6,903 bases of DNA from Bacteroidales bacterium. Its GTDB lineage: Bacteria; Bacteroidota; Bacteroidia; Bacteroidales; VadinHA17. The stretch is from the NCBI GenBank assembly GCA_022615595.1, contig JAKEGI010000070.1, positions 1-6,903 on the forward strand, written 5' to 3'. Shown piece after piece: positions 1 through 6,903 of this stretch (positions are counted from its first letter, which is position 1; each line of letters opens with the position of its first letter). Position numbers and translations under genes: made by a program. Under the pieces are notes generated by a model, which was given only the letters and a program-made list of their open reading frames with translations, was not told the DNA's origin and made no database searches.

Positions 1-1
1 T

Positions 2-3000
2 AACGATGAGGTGCTGGCCGTGGCATATGAATATACATATAATGGGCAGGTCTTTAAAGTGGGAGAGTTCTCTACCGATGGTGTGACAGCGCCTGATGCT
101 CTCATTCTGAAGCTCATAAAAGGCACCACCCTCAGCCCGAGCATACCCACATGGCAGCTTATGATGAAGAATATTTACAATATCGGGTCGGGCCGAATTG
201 AACAGAGAAAATTCGAGGTAAATATTCTGTACCAGGATGACAAGTCAGGCAATACGCTTAATTATCTGCCCGGCACCCCGATTGAAGACAAGATACTACT
301 GCAGGCCCTCGGCCTTGACGTGCTGAACTCGCAGCTTGACAGGCAGCCCGACGGCCTGTTTGACTTTGTTGAGGGGATCACCGTAATGGCTGAAAAGGGG
401 AGGATCATCTTCCCTGTCAGAGAGCCCTTCGGGAGGCACCTTCTCAAGTATATCACAGACCCGGAGCAGATAAACAAGTATGTCTTCACCGAGCTGTACG
501 ACTCTACCCAGACTGTCGCAAGGCAGATGGCTGAGAAGAACAAGTATACCCTGAGCGGTCAGTTTGCCTCAGCCACAGGCTCGGAGATAAGGCTCAACGT
601 AGCCAACATCCCGCAGGGAGCTGTGAAGGTGCAGGCCGGCGGTGCAACCCTCACCGAGAATGTCGATTATACCGTTGACTACAATCTCGGTTCGGTTAAG
701 ATTATCAACCCTGCTATCATCGAGTCTGAGACCCCGGTACAGGTATCGCTTGAGAGTAACCAGTTCTATGGCCTGCAGACAAAATCGCTGCTGGGGACAC
801 ACATAAACTACCGGTTCTCTGACCGCTTCAATCTGGGCGGTACGCTGCTCCGCCTGAATGAGAGGCCATATACCCAGAAAGTCACATATGGCGATGACCC
901 CATCACCAATACAATTTACGGGTTTGATGCCTCATACCGTGCCGATGCGCCCATGCTTACAAACATGATAGACTGGCTGCCGTTCATTGAAACCAATGCC
1001 ACGTCATCGATAGATTTCTTCGGCGAATTCGCCCACCTGGTTCCGGGTCATAACAAGGCGATCTCTGATGAGGGAGCCGTATATATAGATGACTTTGAGG
1101 CAAGCGAGATCTCTCTCGATCTTCGCTCTTTCAATGCCTGGTCGCTGGCAAGCATACCACTGGGACAGGACCAGTTCTTCCCCGAGGCAAAACTTAACAA
1201 TGACCTGCGGTCAGGCTTCAACAGGGCACAGACAGCCTGGTATGTTATTGATCCACTCTTCCTGCGCAACGGCTCTACCACTCCTGACCATATAAGGGCG
1301 GACCCTGACCTCCAGTCAAGCCATTATGTCAGGGAGATATATGAGACAGAGATATTCCCCTTCAAGGAGTCGCCGAGCGGAATACCTACCAACATATCGG
1401 TACTTAACATTGCCTTTTATCCTGACGAGAGAGGACCGTTCAACTTTGACGTGCTGCCAGGGCCCTATTCTGCAGGGCTGAATCAGGATGGCCTGTTGAA
1501 TTCACCACGTACACGGTGGGGCGGCATGATGCGTGAACTGCTTACAAATGACTTTGAATCTGCCAATATCCAATACATTAAGTTCTGGGTCATGGACCCG
1601 TTCGCCGAGAACACTGACCATGAAGGGGGTGATCTCTATTTCAACCTGGGAAACATTTCCGAGGATATACTCCACGACTCGCGCAAGCAGTTTGAGAATG
1701 GCCTGCCAACGTCACCTCTGCTGATAAATGTAGACACGACAGTCTGGGGCCGTGTGCCTACGGTGCAGGCTGTGGTGCAGGCATTTGACAATGATCCCGA
1801 ATCACGCCGCTACCAGGATGTGGGTCTTGACGGATTAAGCAATGAGGATGAGACCTCATTCTTCGACAGCTACCTCCTTGCAGTAGGGGCGGTGCTGAGA
1901 CCCGAACTGCTTGACAGCATCTTTGCCGATCCGTCAAATGATGATTTTCATTATTTCCGCGGCACCGACTACGACCTTCTTCAACTGGGCATTCTCGACA
2001 GGTATAAGAGGTTTAACGGGTCGGACGGGAACTCACCCACCTCCGAGATGTCTTCCGAGTCGTACCCGACAAGCGGATCGACAATGCCTGACATGGAAGA
2101 CATCAACCGTGACAACACCCTCAGTGAGACGGAGAGCTACTACCAGTATCATGTCAGCCTCAGGCCGGAGGATCTTGCAGTAGGGAAGAATTTTATCGTT
2201 GACGAGCGTGAATATGTTGCCACCTTCGCCAATGGTGATAAGTCTCCGGTGAAATGGTACCTGTTCAAAATTCCCGTCACCGATCATGAACGTATCGTGG
2301 GTTCGATCAGGGACTTCAAGTCAATAAGGTTCCTGAGGCTCTTCATGCGCAACTTTGATGAAGAGGTAGTGCTTCGTTTTGCCCGCCTGGAGCTTGTCAG
2401 ATCAGAATGGCGCAAGTACAACCTGACATTCTTTGAAGGCGGTGAGCGCATAACCATCCCCGAGGATGAGGACGGCACCTTTGAAGTCAGCTCCGTCAAC
2501 ATTGAGGAGAATGCCGGCAAAGAACCTGTAAACTATCTTCTGCCCCCGGGATTCTCACGTGTGATAGACCCTGCCAACCCCCAATTGACACAGCTTAACG
2601 AGCAGTCTATGGTGCTCCGCGTCAGGGGTCTTGCTGATGGTGACGCCAGGGCAACATACAAGAATGTCAAACTTGATATGAGACAGTACCGCAGCCTGAG
2701 GATGGAGGTGCACGGTGAGGCAATAATAGGGGAACCGCTCGAGAGTGATGAGGTCACCGTTTTTGTAAGACTCGGTACTGACTATAAAAACAACTTTTAT
2801 GAATATGAGATTCCTGTCAAGCTTACTCCCTACGGAAGGTACAGCGATACTGAGGAGGGGCGGTCAATTGTCTGGCCGGAGGAGAACAAGGTTGACATAG
2901 ACCTCTCACTGCTGCTTGATGCCAAGCAGGAACGTGATGCAAGCATCAGGGCATCCGGGTCTTCACTGAGCGAAACGGATATTTATTACATGTATTCTGA

Positions 3001-6000
3001 CAATGCCAGGATCTCAGTCAGCGGCAATCCTAACCTGAGCAACATCAAAGTGGTTATGGTGGGTGTAAGGAACCCCATCAGAACCCGTGATCTGCAGAAT
3101 GACGACGGCACCCCTAAATCGGCGGAGATATGGGTCAATGAATTGCGGCTCAGTGATTTCCGGGAGGACGGCGGATGGGCCTCCATCGCTCACCTGCAGG
3201 CACGCCTGGCAGACCTGGGCTCACTGCACCTGACCGGGCAGACAAACACTCCCGGATGGGGAAGCATTGACATGAAGGTCAATGAAAGAAGCATAGAACA
3301 GGTCATCCAGTATGATGTCTCCTCGAACCTCGAGTTCGGCAAGTTCTTCCCCGAAAATGCCAAGGTCCGGATACCTGTCTATATGGGATACTCCGAGAAC
3401 CGAATAAGACCCGAGTATGACCCCCTGAATCCTGACATACTGCTTTCAGAATCACTTGACAATGCAGAAACCAGGGAGGAGAGAGACTCCATCCTGAACT
3501 TTGCCGAAGATTACACCCGGCGCAAGACCTTTTCTGTCAGCAATGCAGGGGTGGATGTGAGGGGAGAGAAACCTCAACCCTGGGACCCGGCAAACGTATC
3601 GGTGAATTATACCTTCAACGAAGTCTATCATACCGGCACCAAAACTGCCATAGATGTCGAAAAAACCTACAGGGGCGGTTTAACATACGATTATGAGGCC
3701 AGGCCGAAGAACTACACTCCCTTCCAGAAGGCACAGGGGCTTACCTCTCCTGCGTTCAGGCTTATCAGGGACTTCAACCTCTATCTTTTTCCAAAGCACC
3801 TTACCCTCAGGGCAGACATGTTCAGGTATTACAATGAGATAGAGTCGAGGAATATCAATAATCCCGGTCTTATGATAAAACCGACATTTACGAAAGATTT
3901 TCAGTGGACCAGGTTTTTTGACATGAAGTATGATGTCACCAAGCAGATGAAATTTGACTTTACCTCCAGCACCGTGGCCAGGATCGATGAGCCCGAGGGA
4001 GGCGTTGACAAGAATCGCTATCCTGAGGAGTATGAGATATGGCGCGATGAGATTATGGGCAATATTTCACACGGGGGAAGGGAGACAAGCTACTACCACC
4101 TTTTGAATCTTAACTATAACATTCCGATAAACAAGCTGCCACTGCTGTCATGGGTTACATCCAATGCCCGTTACGGCGCCAGGTACGACTGGCTTGCCGG
4201 TACAATCTTTCCCGATTCAGTCAATATCAGGCCGGGTAATACTATCAAGAACTTCAGCAACCTTCAGTTAACCCTCCAGGGCAACCTTACCAGTCTGTAC
4301 AACAGGTCGAAGTTTCTAAAGGAGATAGAAACGACAACACAGCCTGGCGGGATGCGGAGAATGAGCCTGGGTTATGAGGAGGTGACGCATAACAGGACCG
4401 GGTTGCCACTGAGGGCAGGGAAGGTCAGGATCATCAATCATAACCTGAACACCCGAGACATTACTGTCACGGTCACTGCCCCTGACGGTACTGTCGTGAC
4501 CGGTAAATTTGACATAGTATCGGATATGCGGATTGAATATACGCCTGACACAGATGTCGACAATGCGAGGGTTACCATCACAGGCAGGGTTGAGAAGAAG
4601 CCTTCGATGGCCAGCACGGCCGGCCGCTATCTCATCAGGGCACTCATGGCCATCAGGAACGTCTCGGCGACGTATACTCTCGAGCAGGGGCAGCTGCTCC
4701 CCGGCTATCTGCCGGGAACATCCTTTCTCGGTCAGGAGACATACAATGGCATGTCAGCTCCGGGATGGCGCTTTCTGACCGGGTTGTCAGACAAGGGATT
4801 CTTTAATGAAGCAATAAGCAACGGATGGGTAACAACGGATACATTGCTTAATATCCCTGCATCACACAGTATGCGTGAGCAGATTAACCTGAGGACCAAT
4901 ATTGAACCCTTCCCCGGTCTGCGCATCGACCTTACCTCTGACCGCCGTTACTCAGAGACCATCGCATCATACCTGCGGGCAGATTTGAACGGTAATTTCC
5001 CCGACAGCTCAAGAAATACACGTATTACCGGTGTATTTACCATGTCGGTGATATCGTGGGGCACCGCCTTCGAGAAGGTGCCACGATCAGGTGATTATGT
5101 ATCTGAAACCTTCCAGAGATTCAATGAGTACACTCCGATAATATCACAGCGCCAGGCAGCTGAACGCAGCGCTGTTGACGGTACTTATGACCCTGGATAT
5201 AACCCGGTAACCGGAGAGCCTGTCACGGGTCCCTATGCCAGTGGCTATGGCAAAACATCAAGCGAGGTGCTGATACCTGCCTTCATCGCTGCCTACACAA
5301 AGCGCGACCCTCACAAGGTTCCTCTTGACCCTTTCCCTTCGGCATGGAAGATGATGCCCAACTGGAGGATAAACTTCGAAGGGCTGACAAAGTATGAAGC
5401 TGTAAGAAAGGTATTCAACTCTGTGAGCATTTCACACCAGTACAGGTCTACATATTCCATCGGCTCTTTCAATACCAGCCTCTATTTTGATCCTGATGAA
5501 TCAGGAATAAGCAGGGTACGCGACATGAGCTACAACTTCATCCCGATGTACGAGATTAACACGGCCGTTATTAATGAACAATTCAGTCCGCTCATCAACA
5601 TTGACCTGGGGTGGAAGAATTCGCTTACGACAAGGCTCGAGTACCGCAAGTCACGCACGGTGACACTGAATCTTTCAAGCAACCAGATAGCTGACATAAG
5701 AAATGATGAGATCACCATCGGCGCCGGATACAGATTTGATGATGTGTCGGTCATACTGAGATCGGGCGGCGGACAGCGTGCCCTGCAGAGTGATCTCAAC
5801 CTGCGGCTTGATTTATCAATCAGGGACAACAAGACCATTGCCCGCAAGCTGATTGAAGACGTTCACCAGCCTGTTGCCGGACAGAAGGTCTTTACCCTCG
5901 GACTGACGGCAGACTATATGCTGAGTGACAGGTTCAACCTGCAGGTCTATGCAGACCATAACCTGAATAATCCGTTCGTAGCCAATACGTTCAAAACCTC

Positions 6001-6046
6001 AAACACGAATTTCGGGTTCAGCCTTCGTTTCACCCTTGTTCAGTAA
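2..6046 (+). CDS. sprA: Type IX secretion system outer-membrane translocon SprA/Sov (5'-truncated by window edge)
   Basis: SprA (Sov in Porphyromonas) is the outer-membrane translocon of the T9SS. In Flavobacterium johnsoniae it is a 36-strand single-chain beta-barrel that works with PorV and a plug protein to export folded cargo. The frame is open from the first bases (AAC GAT GAG precede the GTG at 11), so that GTG is internal and the true start and signal peptide lie upstream. The visible 2014 residues compare with about 2400-2500 for known members, so roughly 400 are missing. Family-type blocks, from memory: EVLAVAYEYTYNGQ at the left edge; GAVYIDDFEAS (1073-1105); an acidic DVGLDGLSNEDE segment (1817-1852); EIWVNELRLSDF near 3125-3160; RNVSATYTLEQG (4655-4690); MSVISWGTAF near 5041-5070; a C-terminal block near 5557-5740 with INEQFSPLINIDLGWKN. 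The C-terminus alternates polar and hydrophobic residues and ends FGFSLRFTLVQ, like a closing barrel strand. No frameshift or internal stop is seen. Identification is firm; strand assignments are inferred. Confidence 0.97.
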   Translation, partial: NDEVLAVAYEYTYNGQVFKVGEFSTDGVTAPDALILKLIKGTTLSPSIPTWQLMMKNIYNIGSGRIEQRKFEVNILYQDDKSGNTLNYLPGTPIEDKILLQALGLDVLNSQLDRQPDGLFDFVEGITVMAEKGRIIFPVREPFGRHLLKYITDPEQINKYVFTELYDSTQTVARQMAEKNKYTLSGQFASATGSEIRLNVANIPQGAVKVQAGGATLTENVDYTVDYNLGSVKIINPAIIESETPVQVSLESNQFYGLQTKSLLGTHINYRFSDRFNLGGTLLRLNERPYTQKVTYGDDPITNTIYGFDASYRADAPMLTNMIDWLPFIETNATSSIDFFGEFAHLVPGHNKAISDEGAVYIDDFEASEISLDLRSFNAWSLASIPLGQDQFFPEAKLNNDLRSGFNRAQTAWYVIDPLFLRNGSTTPDHIRADPDLQSSHYVREIYETEIFPFKESPSGIPTNISVLNIAFYPDERGPFNFDVLPGPYSAGLNQDGLLNSPRTRWGGMMRELLTNDFESANIQYIKFWVMDPFAENTDHEGGDLYFNLGNISEDILHDSRKQFENGLPTSPLLINVDTTVWGRVPTVQAVVQAFDNDPESRRYQDVGLDGLSNEDETSFFDSYLLAVGAVLRPELLDSIFADPSNDDFHYFRGTDYDLLQLGILDRYKRFNGSDGNSPTSEMSSESYPTSGSTMPDMEDINRDNTLSETESYYQYHVSLRPEDLAVGKNFIVDEREYVATFANGDKSPVKWYLFKIPVTDHERIVGSIRDFKSIRFLRLFMRNFDEEVVLRFARLELVRSEWRKYNLTFFEGGERITIPEDEDGTFEVSSVNIEENAGKEPVNYLLPPGFSRVIDPANPQLTQLNEQSMVLRVRGLADGDARATYKNVKLDMRQYRSLRMEVHGEAIIGEPLESDEVTVFVRLGTDYKNNFYEYEIPVKLTPYGRYSDTEEGRSIVWPEENKVDIDLSLLLDAKQERDASIRASGSSLSETDIYYMYSDNARISVSGNPNLSNIKVVMVGVRNPIRTRDLQNDDGTPKSAEIWVNELRLSDFREDGGWASIAHLQARLADLGSLHLTGQTNTPGWGSIDMKVNERSIEQVIQYDVSSNLEFGKFFPENAKVRIPVYMGYSENRIRPEYDPLNPDILLSESLDNAETREERDSILNFAEDYTRRKTFSVSNAGVDVRGEKPQPWDPANVSVNYTFNEVYHTGTKTAIDVEKTYRGGLTYDYEARPKNYTPFQKAQGLTSPAFRLIRDFNLYLFPKHLTLRADMFRYYNEIESRNINNPGLMIKPTFTKDFQWTRFFDMKYDVTKQMKFDFTSSTVARIDEPEGGVDKNRYPEEYEIWRDEIMGNISHGGRETSYYHLLNLNYNIPINKLPLLSWVTSNARYGARYDWLAGTIFPDSVNIRPGNTIKNFSNLQLTLQGNLTSLYNRSKFLKEIETTTQPGGMRRMSLGYEEVTHNRTGLPLRAGKVRIINHNLNTRDITVTVTAPDGTVVTGKFDIVSDMRIEYTPDTDVDNARVTITGRVEKKPSMASTAGRYLIRALMAIRNVSATYTLEQGQLLPGYLPGTSFLGQETYNGMSAPGWRFLTGLSDKGFFNEAISNGWVTTDTLLNIPASHSMREQINLRTNIEPFPGLRIDLTSDRRYSETIASYLRADLNGNFPDSSRNTRITGVFTMSVISWGTAFEKVPRSGDYVSETFQRFNEYTPIISQRQAAERSAVDGTYDPGYNPVTGEPVTGPYASGYGKTSSEVLIPAFIAAYTKRDPHKVPLDPFPSAWKMMPNWRINFEGLTKYEAVRKVFNSVSISHQYRSTYSIGSFNTSLYFDPDESGISRVRDMSYNFIPMYEINTAVINEQFSPLINIDLGWKNSLTTRLEYRKSRTVTLNLSSNQIADIRNDEITIGAGYRFDDVSVILRSGGGQRALQSDLNLRLDLSIRDNKTIARKLIEDVHQPVAGQKVFTLGLTADYMLSDRFNLQVYADHNLNNPFVANTFKTSNTNFGFSLRFTLVQ

Positions 6047-6086
6047 CCTGCCGGCAGCGATAGGCAAAAAAAAACAGTAATCAGGG

Positions 6087-6114
6087 TTTGAATCTTAAAA
6101 AAGATGTATTTTTG
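6087..6114 (+). promoter_or_regulatory. Candidate Bacteroidota-type promoter for gcvH
   Basis: TTTG at 6087-6090 resembles the -33 element and TATTTTTG at 6107-6114 is an exact match to the -7 consensus TAnnTTTG of the Bacteroidota primary sigma factor. The gap between the two is 16 bases, a little shorter than usual. Transcription would be expected to start a few bases after 6114, giving a leader of about 40 bases before the gcvH ATG. The match sits in the 115-base gap after the sprA stop, so gcvH could be expressed apart from sprA. This is a consensus match only; the T-rich context raises the chance of coincidence. Confidence 0.5.
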
Positions 6115-6161
6115 ACATCCTGAGAACTCACGACATAAGATAACTAAATAAAACCAAATCG

Positions 6162-6542
6162 ATGAACGTTCCCGCAAATCTTAAGTACACCAAGGATCAT
6201 GAATGGGTGCTTGTGAAAGGCAATGAGGCAACAATAGGTATAACAGATTTTGCCCAGCATGAACTGGGAGACATCGTCTTCATTGAGATTGAGACGGTGG
6301 GAGAAAAGCTTGGCCACGGCGATGTGTTTGGCACAGTAGAGGCTGTGAAGACAGTGTCTGACCTTTTTATGCCCGTCAGCGGGACTGTCACCGTCAAGAA
6401 TGAAGATCTTGATACTGCAGCCGAAGCGGTTAACAATGATCCGTACGGTAAAGGGTGGATGATCAAGATTGCAATGGAGGATGCCTCAGAGCTTGATGAG
6501 CTGCTTGATGCCGAAGCATATAAGAAGCTTATAGGCGTATAA
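6162..6542 (+). CDS. gcvH: Glycine cleavage system H protein (lipoyl carrier)
   Basis: GcvH is the small cytoplasmic carrier of the glycine cleavage system. Its lipoyl-lysine arm takes the aminomethyl group from the P protein (GcvP), delivers it to the T protein (GcvT) for transfer to tetrahydrofolate, and is reoxidised by the L protein. The 126 residues match the usual 125-130. Near the N-terminus is KDHEWV (residues 11-16), followed by [17 protein letters not shown] (26-42). The lipoylation motif is [12 protein letters not shown], with the modified lysine at residue 63 (codon 6348-6350). The C-terminal half carries PVSGTV and the typical [14 protein letters not shown] block (91-104). The ATG at 6162 gives the normal N-terminus. 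The leader (ACTAAATAAAACCAAATCG) is A-rich with no Shine-Dalgarno sequence, as is common in Bacteroidota. The gene lies 115 bases after sprA; gcvP and gcvT are not in the window. A terminator begins 24 bases after the stop. All key residues are intact. Confidence 0.97.
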   Translation: MNVPANLKYTKDHEWVLVKGNEATIGITDFAQHELGDIVFIEIETVGEKLGHGDVFGTVEAVKTVSDLFMPVSGTVTVKNEDLDTAAEAVNNDPYGKGWMIKIAMEDASELDELLDAEAYKKLIGV

Positions 6543-6566
6543 TTATTAGTAAATAATACAGAAGAG

Positions 6567-6599
6567 GGTGTCTCATATTGAAAATGGGACACCTTTTTT
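6567..6599 (+). terminator. Rho-independent terminator after gcvH
   Basis: GGTGTCTCAT (6567-6576) pairs with ATGGGACACC (6584-6593) over 10 base pairs, including one T-G pair (6573 with 6587), around a 7-base loop ATTGAAA. Six T residues follow at 6594-6599, and after one A there are five more. This is a textbook intrinsic terminator in the + direction, placed 24 bases after the gcvH stop, and it marks the end of the sprA-gcvH transcription unit. The A/G-rich bases before the stem (6562-6566) can pair weakly with the T-tract. Confidence 0.9.
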
Positions 6600-6606
6600 A
6601 TTTTTG
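6578..6606 (+). promoter_or_regulatory. Promoter-like match overlapping the terminator
   Basis: TTG at 6578-6580 and TATTTTTG at 6599-6606 are 18 bases apart, which fits the Bacteroidota TTG/TAnnTTTG arrangement. The TTG falls in the terminator loop and the -7 match in its T-tract tail. If real, it would drive a + strand transcript from about 6612 into the gene-free tail. T-tracts readily imitate TAnnTTTG, so this is a weak call. Confidence 0.25.
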
Positions 6607-6692
6607 ATTTGTTTTACCAGTATGGAACGATTTTATTTAAAGACTGCGCGAGGGCGGAAGCTACCTTTACTAAGCCAAAGTTTAAGTCAACT

Positions 6693-6731
6693 ACCGGGGA
6701 TTTCTCGGTTGTTCCGGGAGTTTCCTTCTGG
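6693..6731 (+). other. Two adjacent short hairpins
   Basis: ACCGGG (6693-6698) can pair with CTCGGT (6704-6709) around a 5-base loop, with one G-T pair. Five bases on, CCGGGAG (6714-6720) can pair with CTTCTGG (6725-6731) around the 4-base loop TTTC, with two G-T pairs. The G-T pairs would hold only in RNA copied in the + direction; the opposite strand would have C-A mismatches. Neither hairpin is followed by a T-tract, so they are not terminators. Short stems like these can arise by chance. Confidence 0.3.
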
Positions 6732-6736
6732 TGAGC

Positions 6737-6785
6737 GGGCAGGCTGCGGGGCTATTTAACATAGTGTCACATTATAGGCCTGCCC
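6737..6785. repeat. 8-bp perfect inverted repeat, GGGCAGGC / GCCTGCCC
   Basis: GGGCAGGC at 6737-6744 is exactly complementary to GCCTGCCC at 6778-6785, with 33 bases between. The arms are GC-rich and could close a larger stem enclosing the AT-rich segment around 6752-6776. No T-tract follows. It may be part of an RNA fold or the trace of an element end; I cannot tell which. Confidence 0.4.
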
Positions 6786-6833
6786 ACAAAGTTTGTTTCA
6801 TAGCGTGGGATTTTTCTATCGGGCAAATGTCAT

Positions 6834-6855
6834 GGTGTCACTGCTTTGTGATACC
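6834..6855 (+). repeat. Hairpin GGTGTCAC / GTGATACC
   Basis: GGTGTCAC (6834-6841) pairs with GTGATACC (6848-6855) over 8 base pairs with one G-T pair, around the 6-base loop TGCTTT. The sequence after it (TGGTGCC) is not a T-tract, so it is not a standard terminator. The 7-mer GTGTCAC in its left arm also occurs at 6764-6770. CTTTGTG at 6844-6850 is complementary to CACAAAG at 6785-6791, so alternative folds are possible. Confidence 0.4.
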
Positions 6856-6903
6856 TGGTGCCTTTACGGTCTCCGGTCTTTAATAATAAACCTTCCCTTA
6901 CAA

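Larger units (their letters stand above)
6606..6903. other. Gene-free 3' tail with several potential stems
   Basis: No convincing protein gene is visible in these ~300 bases. One frame is open through 6731 (stop TGA at 6732-6734) and another from 6686 to the TAA at 6881-6883. Neither has a plausible ATG start with a full-length product, and I recognise no family. The middle part (about 6645-6870) is more GC-rich than the AT-rich flanks and contains several stem-forming segments listed separately. The final stretch from about 6880 turns AT-rich, as before a new gene that would lie beyond the edge. It could be a structured RNA, a dispersed repeat, a degraded insertion or ordinary intergenic DNA. 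Confidence 0.6.

Noticed and set aside
11..13. GTG at 11 as the start of the large gene.
   Set aside because: The frame is open upstream to the window edge (AAC GAT GAG), and the product would lack the signal peptide and N-terminal region that SprA needs; it is an internal valine.
5530..5847. 105-codon minus-strand frame (and similar minus-strand frames at 262-543, 569-802, 1048-1281, 2033-2520) inside sprA.
   Set aside because: All are antisense to continuous, family-typical SprA coding sequence, with basic, Ser/Arg/Leu-rich products typical of shadow frames.
6048..6080. CTGCCGGCAG palindrome plus a run of A as a terminator for sprA.
   Set aside because: The 10-base palindrome has no room for a loop, and the A-run after it would be a U-tract only on the other strand and on the wrong side. 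It is not a credible terminator in the + direction.
6197..6592. 131-codon minus-strand reading frame with a serine run, opposite gcvH.
   Set aside because: It lies almost wholly antisense to an unambiguous gcvH. Its serine run is the complement of the Asp/Glu/Leu-rich gcvH C-terminus, and it begins inside the terminator stem.
6567..6593. The GGTGTCTCAT...ATGGGACACC stem as a terminal repeat of an insertion sequence.
   Set aside because: The GTGTCTCA-type sequence recalls some Bacteroidota insertion-sequence ends, but there is no transposase or matching distant copy in the window. The short loop and T-tract right after a gene fit a terminator better.
6568..6759. 63-codon + strand reading frame beginning within the terminator.
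   Set aside because: Its ATG-equivalent start (GTG) lies in the terminator stem, there is no ribosome binding context, and the product matches no family I know.
6786..6796. ACAAAGTTTGT palindrome as a transcription-factor operator.
   Set aside because: It is a short AT-rich 11-base palindrome with no promoter or regulator gene nearby; chance is an adequate explanation.

Overview
The window suggests a member of the Bacteroidota, probably of the order Bacteroidales or a related anaerobic/marine lineage. Three things point there. First, about 87% of it is one enormous reading frame for SprA/Sov, the outer-membrane translocon of the type IX secretion system (T9SS), a machine known only from this phylum and its close relatives. 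Second, the gene after it starts behind an A-rich leader with no Shine-Dalgarno sequence. Third, that leader contains a match to the Bacteroidota sigma-ABfrA promoter (TTTG ... TAnnTTTG).

Layout, all on the + strand. Bases 2-6046 hold the C-terminal 2014 codons of sprA; the window cuts off the start, the signal peptide and probably about 400 residues. Bases 6047-6161 are a 115-base spacer with a promoter candidate. Bases 6162-6542 are gcvH, a complete 126-residue glycine cleavage H protein with its lipoyl-lysine motif. A strong intrinsic terminator follows at 6567-6599. The last ~300 bases (6600-6903) hold no convincing gene, but they have several stem-forming segments, and a promoter-like match overlaps the terminator. 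This tail could be a small structured RNA, a dispersed repeat, a decayed element or plain intergenic DNA; the sequence alone does not decide.

How the genes relate. SprA forms the very large beta-barrel through which T9SS cargo crosses the outer membrane. GcvH carries lipoyl-bound intermediates between the P, T and L proteins of the cytoplasmic glycine cleavage system. No biochemical link between them is evident; their adjacency recurs in Bacteroidota (from memory) and looks like conserved gene order rather than a shared pathway. The spacer promoter suggests gcvH can be transcribed on its own.

I found no convincing undescribed multi-gene system. The least explained DNA is the non-coding 3' tail.
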